Below are positions 46,368-54,035 of a DNA stretch of 64,000 bases, in pieces. Both the position numbers and the translations under genes were made by a program. Source of the stretch: Octadecabacter algicola (GTDB taxonomy: Bacteria > Pseudomonadota > Alphaproteobacteria > Rhodobacterales > Rhodobacteraceae); contig NZ_JAKGAR010000003.1 in the NCBI RefSeq assembly GCF_021532625.1, positions 722,459 through 786,458 on the forward strand, read 5' to 3'. Under the pieces are notes generated by a model. The model saw only the letters and a list, made by a program, of their open reading frames with translations, was not told the DNA's origin and searched no databases. The first letter of the stretch is position 1, and each line of letters opens with the position of its first letter.

Positions 46368-46451
46368 GGTTCTATCCTTTGTCTCGCGGCGCGGTGAAAG
46401 GCGCCTTTGTTTCGTTTGTGCGCTGGTCAAATGCAGCGCGGCTTAAATTCG

Positions 46452-46526
46452 TGGTGGACGATACTGGGATTGAACCAGTGACCCCTTCGATGTCAACGAA
46501 GTGCTCTACCGCTGAGCTAATCATCC
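46452..46526 (-). tRNA. tRNA-Val (anticodon GAC)
   Basis: On the minus strand: acceptor GGATGAT pairs with ATCGTCC (one T-G), D-arm TAGCTCAGCGGTAGAGCA, anticodon stem CTTCG/CGAAG with loop TTGACAT (GAC), T-arm around GGTTCAATCCC. Discriminator A and an encoded CCA follow. It reads GUC/GUU valine codons. A promoter is visible 69 bases upstream. Confidence 0.95.
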
Positions 46527-46594
46527 TTTTCCTTAACACATTCGACACGCCCTATAAACGAATAGGACGCGCTGAGCGCGCGTCGGTTGGGCGG

Positions 46595-46623
46595 TCTATA
46601 TAAAGAGTCGGCATAGGGATCAA
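46595..46623 (-). promoter_or_regulatory. Sigma-70-type promoter of tRNA-Val
   Basis: Minus-strand -35 TTGATC (46618-46623), 17-base spacer, -10 TATAGA (46595-46600). A GC-rich stretch with GCGC repeats follows (discriminator-like), as in stringently controlled stable-RNA promoters. Confidence 0.65.
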
Positions 46624-46679
46624 GGGCTTTTGGTAATTGAGCAAAATGCGTTACACTGAAACGCGAAAGGGTGACGTTT

Positions 46680-47564
46680 ATGGCCTCACGGGCGCCAACA
46701 TCGCATGATTTGTCCTACCTGTTGCACCGCCCCAAGGCGCGGTCAACGTCGGTTGTGTTCGCGTCACCCCATTCTGGACGTAAGTATCCGGAGTCATTTA
46801 TGCGCCGAACGGTGCTGAATAAGCTTGAAATCAGGTCCTCCGAGGACGCTTTTGTTGATGATTTGTTTGCTGGGGCCGTGGATCACGGTGCACCTTTCTT
46901 GTTGTCACAGTCCCCGCGCGCCTACCTCGATCTGAACCGTGCGCCTGATGAGCTGGACCCTGCTGTGATCGAAGGTGTGCGAAGATCGTCACACAACCCA
47001 CGTATTTCCAGCGGGCTGGGTGTGATTCCCCGGGTCGTGTCCAACGGGCGCGCGATTTACAACGGCAAGCTACCGTTGATTGAGGCGCATAACCGGATCG
47101 CGACAGTTTGGCGGCCCTATCATGACATGCTGCAAACCTTGATGGACGAAGCACACAACACCTTTGGTGAGGCGATTCTGGTTGATTGCCACTCCATGCC
47201 TCACGAAGCGCTTGAAAGTGTGTGCCCGTCAGGAGGGGCACGTCCTGATGTGGTGCTTGGGGATCGGTTCGGGGCAGCTGCCGCATCATCGGTGGTTGAA
47301 CATATCGAAGCAGCCTTTGCGTCAGCTGGCTTTAAGGTGGCGCGTAACATGCCGTTCGCAGGGGCTTATATTTGTCAGCATTACGGCCGCCCCTCGCGTA
47401 GGCACCACGCAGTTCAGGTCGAAATTAACCGATCTCTTTATATGGACGAAGCCGCGATCAAGCCGAGCGCCGACTACGAAGCAGTCAAAGGGATTCTGGC
47501 TGGCGTTATCTCTGAGTTAGCAGATATCGGCCGCCCTGCGGCTAAGAGGCTCGCTGCGGAATAA
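46680..47564 (+). CDS. N-formylglutamate amidohydrolase family protein
   Basis: 294 residues from ATG 46680 (GAAAGG nine bases upstream; GTG 46671 is less likely). FASPHSGRKYP near the N-terminus, YLDLNRAPDELDP, VDCHSMPHEA and YICQHYGRPSRRHHAVQVEI are the family's metal/substrate blocks. HutG-type enzymes split N-formyl-glutamate to formate and glutamate in histidine breakdown, but the family also contains amidases of unknown substrate, and no hut genes are nearby. Stop is immediately next to the dinB stop. Confidence 0.85.
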   Translation: MASRAPTSHDLSYLLHRPKARSTSVVFASPHSGRKYPESFMRRTVLNKLEIRSSEDAFVDDLFAGAVDHGAPFLLSQSPRAYLDLNRAPDELDPAVIEGVRRSSHNPRISSGLGVIPRVVSNGRAIYNGKLPLIEAHNRIATVWRPYHDMLQTLMDEAHNTFGEAILVDCHSMPHEALESVCPSGGARPDVVLGDRFGAAAASSVVEHIEAAFASAGFKVARNMPFAGAYICQHYGRPSRRHHAVQVEINRSLYMDEAAIKPSADYEAVKGILAGVISELADIGRPAAKRLAAE

Positions 47565-48818
47565 TCACCGCAACGCGCGTCCCTTTAGAATCGCATCCTT
47601 GCCAAACTTCTCACGAATCGCATCTGCTGCACGTTCTGCCTCTGCGCGCTTACCTGCGTTCGGATCTAGAAGATCGCCTTCGCGGTCAGCGTCGTCGGCG
47701 GCGACCAGTTCGGAAATTCCGACGCCTAACAGTCGGTAGGGGCCTTGATCGCCCACTTGGTCAAACAATATGCGTGCGGTGCGGTAAATTGTGTCGGCGA
47801 GTTGTGTCGGTTGGTGCAGGCTAATCCGTTTGCTGAGCAATTTGTGATCGGATTTTTTCAATTTCAACGTCACTACTCGGCCAGCTTTGTCTTTGGCCTT
47901 GGCGCGGTCAGATACCTTTTCGGCCAAACGCCAGATGTGCCCGTCAAGAATATCAACGTCGCTGGTGTCTTCGTAAAACGTTGTCTCGTTACTGAGCCCT
48001 TTGACAGGGGTGTGAGCGCTGATGCGGCGGGCATCTTCGCCCCGCGCAAGGGAATAGAGCCGATCCCCCATGCCGCCAAAACGATCATGCAGATCACGAC
48101 GGTCCCATCGAAGCAGGTCATCAAAAGTGCGGATGCCCGCGGCGTCCAAAGATTGTTGGGCCACGGGGCCGATACCCCAGATCAGTTTTACGGGCTTTGG
48201 TCGTAGAAAATCGGTAGTTTCGGCTGCGCCGATCACAGAAAAACCGCGCGGTTTATCAAGGTCCGATGCAACCTTTGCGAGGAATTTGTTGTGACTAAGG
48301 CCAATGGACCCCGTGATCCCGATTTCATCCGCCATGCGTTTGGTAAGCCGTGCCAGCATCACGGCTGGCGGCGCACCGTGGAGCTTTGCTGTGCCCGAAA
48401 GGTCCATAAAGGCTTCGTCCAAGGATAGAGGTTCAACCGTGGGCGTAAGCTCATCCATTAGCGCGCGGACCTGCCGTGACACCTTGACGTATTCGTCCAT
48501 GCGGCCGCGCACGACAACGGCTTCTGGACAGAGTTTGAGCGCCTGAAACATTGGCATCGCTGATCGTACGCCTTTGATGCGCGCGATGTAGCAGCAGGTG
48601 GAAACGACGCCGCGATGTCCGCCGCCGATGATGATGGGTTTGCCTTCCAGTTCTGGGTTGTCGCGTTTTTCGACGCTGGCGTAGAAGGCATCGCAATCCA
48701 TATGCGCTATCGTCAGGTCGAACAATTCAGCGTGGCTTGTGACACGCGGCGACCGGCATGCCGGACAACGGGTTCCGGCATCAAAGGTATGTAAACAGGC
48801 GCGGCATAGGGCAGGCAT
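47565..48818 (-). CDS. dinB: DNA polymerase IV with N-terminal zinc ribbon
   Basis: 417 residues. Y-family fold with catalytic blocks MDCDAFYASVE and SLDEAFMDLSGT; little-finger domain in the last 110 residues. An extra N-terminal module has C5-xx-C8 and C18-xx-C21, a zinc-ribbon-like knuckle ahead of the palm. This extension is familiar in Rhodobacterales. Error-prone lesion-bypass polymerase. No beta-clamp motif was checked beyond the C-terminus. Convergent with the formylglutamate amidohydrolase gene. Confidence 0.93.
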   Translation of the reverse strand: MPALCRACLHTFDAGTRCPACRSPRVTSHAELFDLTIAHMDCDAFYASVEKRDNPELEGKPIIIGGGHRGVVSTCCYIARIKGVRSAMPMFQALKLCPEAVVVRGRMDEYVKVSRQVRALMDELTPTVEPLSLDEAFMDLSGTAKLHGAPPAVMLARLTKRMADEIGITGSIGLSHNKFLAKVASDLDKPRGFSVIGAAETTDFLRPKPVKLIWGIGPVAQQSLDAAGIRTFDDLLRWDRRDLHDRFGGMGDRLYSLARGEDARRISAHTPVKGLSNETTFYEDTSDVDILDGHIWRLAEKVSDRAKAKDKAGRVVTLKLKKSDHKLLSKRISLHQPTQLADTIYRTARILFDQVGDQGPYRLLGVGISELVAADDADREGDLLDPNAGKRAEAERAADAIREKFGKDAILKGRALR

Positions 48819-48899
48819 GATCCGTGAATAAAGAGCAGTACCAGTTGTGGCAAGCGTGCTAGGTCAGACGCGATGATCAAGATAAAGGGGCGCGAGCAG

Positions 48900-49328
48900 A
48901 TGACGGACGGCAGGTTTCACGGAGCGAAAGCGGCGATTTTCATCGGTGCTGACCTATTGATCTACCAACGGGATCGCGGTGTGATCTGGCCCGGGTATTG
49001 GGATTTTCCTGGGGGCGGGCGCGAAGGCGGAGAAACGCCCGAAGCCTGTTTGAAACGAGAGGTGTTTGAGGAATTCGGGCTGATATTGCCCGAGGTTGCA
49101 ATAACGTGGGGCAAGGCGGTTCCGTCGATGGTGGTGCCGACAAATAACGCATGGTTTTTTGCGGTTCATTTGCCAGCCAGCGCAGCCAATGACATTCGGT
49201 TTGGAGACGAAGGTCAGCGTTATGCGCTCCGTCCTATGCACCATGTGATGAATATGCCGAATCTGGTGCCCGCCCTGCATTCGCGTCTACGGCAAATGTT
49301 GCGCGAAACGGGTGTCGCCCCTATCTAG
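48900..49328 (+). CDS. NUDIX hydrolase
   Basis: 142 residues from ATG 48900 behind AAAGGGGCGCGAGCAG; ATG 48873 lacks a ribosome site. A perfect Nudix box runs from G39 to L61 (G-x5-E-x7-REVFEEFGL). It hydrolyses a nucleoside diphosphate linked to another moiety; the substrate, perhaps oxidised nucleotides as with MutT, is not determined. Next to dinB, divergent, which fits a damage-related role but does not prove it. Confidence 0.9.
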   Translation: MTDGRFHGAKAAIFIGADLLIYQRDRGVIWPGYWDFPGGGREGGETPEACLKREVFEEFGLILPEVAITWGKAVPSMVVPTNNAWFFAVHLPASAANDIRFGDEGQRYALRPMHHVMNMPNLVPALHSRLRQMLRETGVAPI

Positions 49329-49387
49329 AGTGTCATACGCATTGTTATGCCCCCAATTGAGGGCAGAAGACTTAGTAAGGACATTTC

Positions 49388-50281
49388 ATGGACATCGAAA
49401 ACATTATTACAGATTTGATTGGCGGCAATATCGTCCTGATCCTGCTTGCTGCATTCATTATCATCTGCATTCTGGTTGGTGTTCGCATCGTCCCGCAATC
49501 CGAAAAATTTGTAGTTGAACGGTTTGGCCGTCTGCGCTCGGTGCTTGGGCCGGGCATTAACTTTATCGTGCCTTTCTTGGACCGCGTTGCGCATAAAATC
49601 TCGATCCTTGAACGTCAGTTACCCGTAATGGGCCAAGACGCGATTACATCGGACAACGTGTTGGTGCAGGTCGAAACATCCGTGTTCTACCGTATCACTG
49701 AACCTGAAAAGACAGTTTATCGTATCCGTGACGTGGACGGCGCGATTTCGACAACTGTCGCAGGTATCGTTCGTTCCGAGATCGGTAAGATGGAATTGGA
49801 CCAAGTGCAGGCGAACCGCACAGGCTTGATCCTTGCTATTCAGGATCAGTTGGCCGCACAGGTAGATGACTGGGGTATCGAAGTAACCCGCGCTGAAATT
49901 CTGGACGTGAATTTGGACGCCGCAACCCGTGCTGCTATGCTGCAACAGTTGAACGCCGAACGCGCCCGCCGCGCGCAGGTGACGGAAGCCGAAGGTATGA
50001 AGCGAGCTGTTGAGCTTCAGGCCGACGCTGAGCTTTATGCGGCGGAACAAGCCGCCAAAGCGCGCCGTGTGTCTGCAGACGCCGAAGCCTATGCAACGCA
50101 GGTTGTTGCGGTTGCGATTGCCGAGAACGGACTAGAGGCGGCGCAGTATCAAGTTGCGCTGAAACAGGTTGAGGCTGTCAACGCGATGAGCTCTTCGGCG
50201 GGTTCGAACACGGTTGTCCTCCCCGCGAGCTTGATCGAAAGCTTCGGCGACGCGTTCAACATGTTGAAAGGACGCAGCTGA
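49388..50281 (+). CDS. SPFH/Band 7 membrane protein (QmcA type)
   Basis: 297 residues. N-terminal membrane helix (about 13-33), SPFH domain (IVPQSEKFVVERFGRLRSVL) and a long Ala/Glu/Arg coiled coil from about 190, ending in a short tail. QmcA-like proteins form ring assemblies in the inner membrane with NfeD partners and interact with FtsH-type quality control. The nfeD-like gene overlaps it by 1 base, the classic pair. Confidence 0.94.
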   Translation: MDIENIITDLIGGNIVLILLAAFIIICILVGVRIVPQSEKFVVERFGRLRSVLGPGINFIVPFLDRVAHKISILERQLPVMGQDAITSDNVLVQVETSVFYRITEPEKTVYRIRDVDGAISTTVAGIVRSEIGKMELDQVQANRTGLILAIQDQLAAQVDDWGIEVTRAEILDVNLDAATRAAMLQQLNAERARRAQVTEAEGMKRAVELQADAELYAAEQAAKARRVSADAEAYATQVVAVAIAENGLEAAQYQVALKQVEAVNAMSSSAGSNTVVLPASLIESFGDAFNMLKGRS

Positions 50282-50556
50282 TGGGTTGGCATAATGAATG
50301 GTGGATCTGGATGGTGGCCGCACTTGTGCTTGCCATCGCCGAGGTCCTGATCCCGGGTTGGATCTTCTTCGGCTTTGCAGTCGGCGCCTTTTTCCTTGGG
50401 GCGGTTATCTGGCTGGGTCTTTTCACGGGGCTTTCGCTCGCGTGGTCGCTGGTGGTCTTTGCCGTGCTGTCACTTCTTGCCTATGTCATCATGCGCCAGA
50501 TGTTCGGTATCCGTCGCGGGCAGGTTAAAATCTGGGACCGTGATATCAATGACTAA
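50281..50556 (+). CDS. NfeD family protein, short form
   Basis: 91 residues: a four-helix membrane part (IWMVAALVLAIAEVLIPGW and following) with no room for the usual C-terminal OB-fold domain, so it is a truncated NfeD1b-like form. It starts on the last base of the SPFH gene (overlap A of TGATG). The pair likely regulates membrane protein turnover or lateral organisation. Confidence 0.88.
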   Translation: MGWHNEWWIWMVAALVLAIAEVLIPGWIFFGFAVGAFFLGAVIWLGLFTGLSLAWSLVVFAVLSLLAYVIMRQMFGIRRGQVKIWDRDIND

Positions 50557-50601
50557 CGCGCCTTTGGCGTAGTGATGTCCTCGACAGACCGTTTCACGGA
50601 C

Positions 50602-50631
50602 AAAAAAAGGCCCCGCTCAAAAGGCGGGGCC
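50602..50631 (-). terminator. Rho-independent terminator of the small paralog genes
   Basis: GGCCCCGC (50609-50616) pairs with GCGGGGCC (50624-50631), 7-base loop, then seven T on the minus strand. It could also end the nfeD transcript in the other direction. Confidence 0.85.
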
Positions 50632-50704
50632 AGTTTATCTGATCACGAGGAATTCGTGTCCGAGGGACAGTTCGGACAGAGGCAGTGACAGACGTTTCGA
50701 AAAT

Positions 50705-50917
50705 CTAGAGAACCGCGTGCAAACCACCTTCGCGACCTGCCATCTTAAGGGCTTGCCGGCTCAAGCTTTGGCGCACAGTGGCTTCGTCCATGGTCAGTGC
50801 ACCTGTTACGGAACACGGGTAGCGATATGTGCGGCCTTTGCGATCGATATCTACTCGGGCCTCATAGGCGCCCGTCGTAGGATTGTAGCGGATGTTTCCA
50901 AGTGAGATATTAGACAT
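50705..50917 (-). CDS. Small orphan protein, paralog A
   Basis: 70 residues, ATG behind AGGAGTTCAATCC. Predicted beta strands then a helix: ISLGNIRYNPTTGAYEARVD, YRYPCSVTGALTMDEATVRQ, then SRQALKMAG. It resembles the gene just upstream (58 residues): both share I-RY, a central C-x-V-x-G, then a D-x3-V-x3-L-x3-A helix. No known family. The pair looks like a tandem duplication. Confidence 0.7.
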   Translation of the reverse strand: MSNISLGNIRYNPTTGAYEARVDIDRKGRTYRYPCSVTGALTMDEATVRQSLSRQALKMAGREGGLHAVL

Positions 50918-50941
50918 TGGATTGAACTCCTGTTGTCTGGA

Positions 50942-51118
50942 TTAGCGTGTGCGTTGACGAACAGCGTGGCCCAATAAGGCGCGCTTCACCTGAGTTGGGT
51001 CGAGATTCATCGGACCCTCAACGTGGCAATCAAACTTCAGAGGTCCGTCATGCGTTGGTAAAACAACAGCGCCCCGAAAGGCTTTGCCAGTGTAGCGGAT
51101 ATCATTCAGTACAATCAT
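50942..51118 (-). CDS. Small orphan protein, paralog B
   Basis: 58 residues from ATG 51118 with AAAGGGGAAATACG upstream; an in-frame reading to 51148 would add ten residues without a ribosome site. MIVLNDIRYTGKAFRGAVVL, then FDCHVEGPMNLDPTQVKRAL and a basic tail HAVRQRTR. Homologous in pattern to paralog A 24 bases downstream, so probably one transcript. Small enough to be missed by many gene finders. Function unknown; size and fold would suit a nucleic-acid- or partner-binding protein. Confidence 0.7.
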   Translation of the reverse strand: MIVLNDIRYTGKAFRGAVVLPTHDGPLKFDCHVEGPMNLDPTQVKRALLGHAVRQRTR

Positions 51119-51290
51119 CGTATTTCCCCTTTCGAGTAGATCAATCACTGATCTGGTGCAGGTGTCTTTCGTCTACACAACATCTGGGGATAACTTTGGA
51201 TTTATGAAGGGGGAAGAAAACTCACGTTTTCACCCGATCCTGTGATTCAATGTCATAAAGTACAGCGCTAAAGGGATATTCCCTTGAAAT

Positions 51291-52010
51291 TCAGCTGCTT
51301 GGGGTGTCCGTCCGTGCAGAGCGTAGTTCTGCCAATACAGCCTGTGCCGCGGCCTTTGGGTCTGGGTTTTGCCAGATCGGGCGGCCGACAACCACGTGAT
51401 CTGCACCATTTGCGATGGCTTGAGCAGGAGTCGTGACCCGCTTCTGGTCACCCAAATCAGCGCCTGCTGGGCGCACTCCGGGTGTTACGATCAGTTTACC
51501 TTCGGCCTCTGGGAGCGCACGAATGAGAGCGGCCTCTTTTGGTGAAGCGATCACGCCATCTGCGCCGTTGGACAGCGCTGTGCCCGCGCGTTCTTGCACA
51601 AGATCAGTAATATCGCCGGCCTTGATACAGGACGCATCCAAGTCAGCGCGGTCCAACGAAGTCAGGATCGTTACGGCGAGGATTTTCATATCCGTGCCAC
51701 CTTTGCCTTCGGCGGCAGCGCGGACGACATGCGGGTCACCGTGCACTGTAAGGAAGTCATGGCCAAAGCGAGACAGACCACGCACAGCGCTTTCGACGGT
51801 CGCGCCGATGTCGAACAGTTTCATATCAAGAAAGATGCGTTTGCCGTGTTCGTCAGACAATTCATTGGCCAAGGCTAAACCGCCGCCGGTCAACATGCCC
51901 AACCCGATCTTGTAGAAAGACACATCGTCACCCAGTTTTTGAGCCAACGCCAAGCCTTGCAGGGCATCAGGAACATCTAGTGCTACGATCAACTGGTCAG
52001 ACGTGGTCAT
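51291..52010 (-). CDS. pyrF: Orotidine 5'-phosphate decarboxylase
   Basis: 239 residues. It makes UMP from OMP. LIVALDVPD (7-15) and LDMKLFDIG (61-69) with the catalytic charge network D62, K64, D67; VTPGVRPAGAD near the phosphate loop. Start ATG behind GGAGCTCTCCCC. Normal-length dimeric enzyme. Single gene. Confidence 0.95.
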   Translation of the reverse strand: MTTSDQLIVALDVPDALQGLALAQKLGDDVSFYKIGLGMLTGGGLALANELSDEHGKRIFLDMKLFDIGATVESAVRGLSRFGHDFLTVHGDPHVVRAAAEGKGGTDMKILAVTILTSLDRADLDASCIKAGDITDLVQERAGTALSNGADGVIASPKEAALIRALPEAEGKLIVTPGVRPAGADLGDQKRVTTPAQAIANGADHVVVGRPIWQNPDPKAAAQAVLAELRSARTDTPSS

Positions 52011-52082
52011 GGGGAGAGCTCCTGTGCTGTTGGGGTGGTCTTACGAAACCGCGCGGAAAGGGGCAAGCGGCGATGCCTTTCA

Positions 52083-52649
52083 TCAGTCATCGGGGAGGTC
52101 AATCAGGACGGGGCGTTGCACGCCGTCCTTTGGGCGATATCCAAATTCGGCAAGGAGTTGCGCAGGCATGGTCGGGCTGGACCAGACGACCATAGCGCGA
52201 TGATTGCGAATTTCATGCATGACGGCGTCATAGGTCAGATACAGGCCCCCCGAATTACTGTTGCCTTCGATGGCTAGGGACATCTTCAGAATAAGAAAAG
52301 AGCCAAGATGCTCGTCGTAGGTTTGCTGCAAGACAGCGGACTGAAGTGAAATCCGATGTGCAGTCTCGTCCGTACGAACGGCAAGGTGAGCGTCAAGGTA
52401 ACCCTGCAACAGCGCAAGGTGCGGCTCCGCGAAAGGAGTATCAAGCGGGTGGGTTTGTAAAACAGCCAAGGCCGGAGCTGCGATTGCAAGGTCATCGACC
52501 GGAAGCGTGATCGTAAGATCGAGGCGTTCCTCAACTTTAGATAATGTCAGGACGCTTCCGGGTAGGGCGTGGGCACTGGCTTTCGCGAAGGTGACGACGG
52601 CCACAAGAAGAGCGAGCCCAAAGGCTCGCCCCGTTTTTGCGAAAGTCAC
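52083..52649 (-). CDS. Secreted soluble protein, partner of DUF3500 gene; possibly HupE/UreJ-2 N-terminal-like
   Basis: 188 residues with a signal peptide (about 1-27, FAKASA-HALPGS). The start of the mature protein, HALPGSVLTLSKVEERLDLT, resembles the extracytoplasmic N-terminal part of HupE/UreJ-2 proteins, but no membrane domain follows before pyrF, so it is either a free-standing version or a different family. It begins 2 bases after the DUF3500 gene; the two are surely co-transcribed. Confidence 0.6.
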   Translation of the reverse strand: MTFAKTGRAFGLALLVAVVTFAKASAHALPGSVLTLSKVEERLDLTITLPVDDLAIAAPALAVLQTHPLDTPFAEPHLALLQGYLDAHLAVRTDETAHRISLQSAVLQQTYDEHLGSFLILKMSLAIEGNSNSGGLYLTYDAVMHEIRNHRAMVVWSSPTMPAQLLAEFGYRPKDGVQRPVLIDLPDD

Positions 52650-52651
52650 TT

Positions 52652-53797
52652 TTAGTTTCCGCCGTAATCACTGGTAATGTCGCGCCAGACAGAATGCGGG
52701 TGGTCGCCTACTTCGCCTGTCGATTTGATTGTCTGCAATGAGAACTCTAACCAGAGCGAGGGCCCGTGGATACGCACGTAGTCGTCGGTCGTGTTGACCT
52801 CGGTTGTTCCAGAATAGCCAAGAACAGTTTCGTCCAGTTCTGCGGCGTACTTCTCCATAAAGGTTGCGGCGTCTACCGCGTTGAGATCGCCCACATAGGT
52901 TTCAATCGCGGCAAGTAGCAAAGCAACTTGTTCACTGCTCAGTTCGGTGACGGCCAGCCCTTCTTGTACGTCCAGAATGCCATCATCCGTTTGCGGCCCA
53001 GCAAGGATGTCGTGGTAGGTGCCTTCCAACAAAGCCGCCGCTTTCTGGTCGTCATCAAGCGAACGCAGCAAGGCGGCAAACGCTTCGCGTTCTTGCATCA
53101 ACGGAATGTTTTCACGCCCATTCATGTAAAAACGAGGAAAGGGTTCAACACCTCGGAATGACGGGGTTGCACCCGCCAAGGCGCCATCAGTGTAGGTGTT
53201 GGTGAACGCCAAGTGGTGACCACCATAATAAAGTTGCCAAGTGCCTGTTTCGGCGGGTGTGCCGAGAAATGCAAACTTAGTGTTAAACGAGGAGTAACCT
53301 GCTTTGTAGTCGGTGCTGATCGTTCCGATGTAGTCATCGGCATTCAAGGTCTGCACCATTTCGTCAAAGCCTTCATTGTCGGTTCCGCTGGTGGCTTGCA
53401 TCATGATCGCCTTGACGATTCCGCGTTGCTCGAGGCTGAATTCACCTAAAAACACGCCGGGTCGGTCGGGGAATGCGCCTGCCGGAAGGTTGCTCCAGTT
53501 TTGGGCTTCTTCGACGGAGTAATCATACTGCAGGTTTTCAAGCAGTTCTTCATCGTCGATTGATGCGATGAGAACATCCGTCAAGCAGAGCAAACGAGCG
53601 TAATCTTCTACGGCATCACATTCTGCGACCACGTCGGGAATTTGAACGGTACTCATCAAGGTGCTCGTGTCGCCTTGACGTGGATCGGCCTCTGGTCCGC
53701 CTTCGCCCGGGGGTCCACCAGCAGGTTGTGAGATGGCTGTTGTAACAGATGCACAAAGCGCGATTGCGCTCGCGAGAGGCTTAACTGACAGGGACAT
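52652..53797 (-). CDS. Secreted DUF3500 protein
   Basis: 381 residues, signal peptide about 1-23 (TTAISQ). Family blocks: LYYGGHHLAFTNTYTDG and GPSLWLEFSLQTI... DHPHSVWRD at the C-terminus. Histidines in HHLAFT and HPHSVWRD suggest metal binding. DUF3500 proteins are periplasmic and often neighbour HupE/UreJ-2 genes; no activity is known to me. The N-terminal 45 residues are Gly/Pro-rich. Confidence 0.82.
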   Translation of the reverse strand: MSLSVKPLASAIALCASVTTAISQPAGGPPGEGGPEADPRQGDTSTLMSTVQIPDVVAECDAVEDYARLLCLTDVLIASIDDEELLENLQYDYSVEEAQNWSNLPAGAFPDRPGVFLGEFSLEQRGIVKAIMMQATSGTDNEGFDEMVQTLNADDYIGTISTDYKAGYSSFNTKFAFLGTPAETGTWQLYYGGHHLAFTNTYTDGALAGATPSFRGVEPFPRFYMNGRENIPLMQEREAFAALLRSLDDDQKAAALLEGTYHDILAGPQTDDGILDVQEGLAVTELSSEQVALLLAAIETYVGDLNAVDAATFMEKYAAELDETVLGYSGTTEVNTTDDYVRIHGPSLWLEFSLQTIKSTGEVGDHPHSVWRDITSDYGGN

Positions 53798-53925
53798 GTC
53801 CGTTCTCCGGTGTAATGGGCCAAGGAATCGTTCTTGGCCATTATTGCACTACGGTAACCACAATCAAATATAGGATTATCGCGGCACCCTAATCGGCGGC
53901 GTTGGGGCACGAGAACACAGCGCGG

Positions 53926-53961
53926 CACCCTTGAATTGGGCGGGCACGAACACCACATTTA
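53926..53961 (+). promoter_or_regulatory. Heat-shock (RpoH-type) promoter of clpB
   Basis: -35 CACCCTTGAA (53926-53935), 17-base spacer, -10 CCACATTTA (53953-53961). The E. coli sigma-32 consensus is CNCCCTTGAA with CCCCATNTA, so only one position of the -10 differs. It lies 75 bases before the clpB start. Confidence 0.7.
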
Positions 53962-54035
53962 GAACAAGGCCCCACTCAGTCTGTGCCGCATAGCGGGCAG
54001 CAATTTAAACGGGGCGCTTTAGAAGGAGAGACCAC

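Noticed and set aside
46379..46603. Plus-strand reading frame across the tRNA
   Set aside because: Runs through tRNA-Val and its promoter; spurious.
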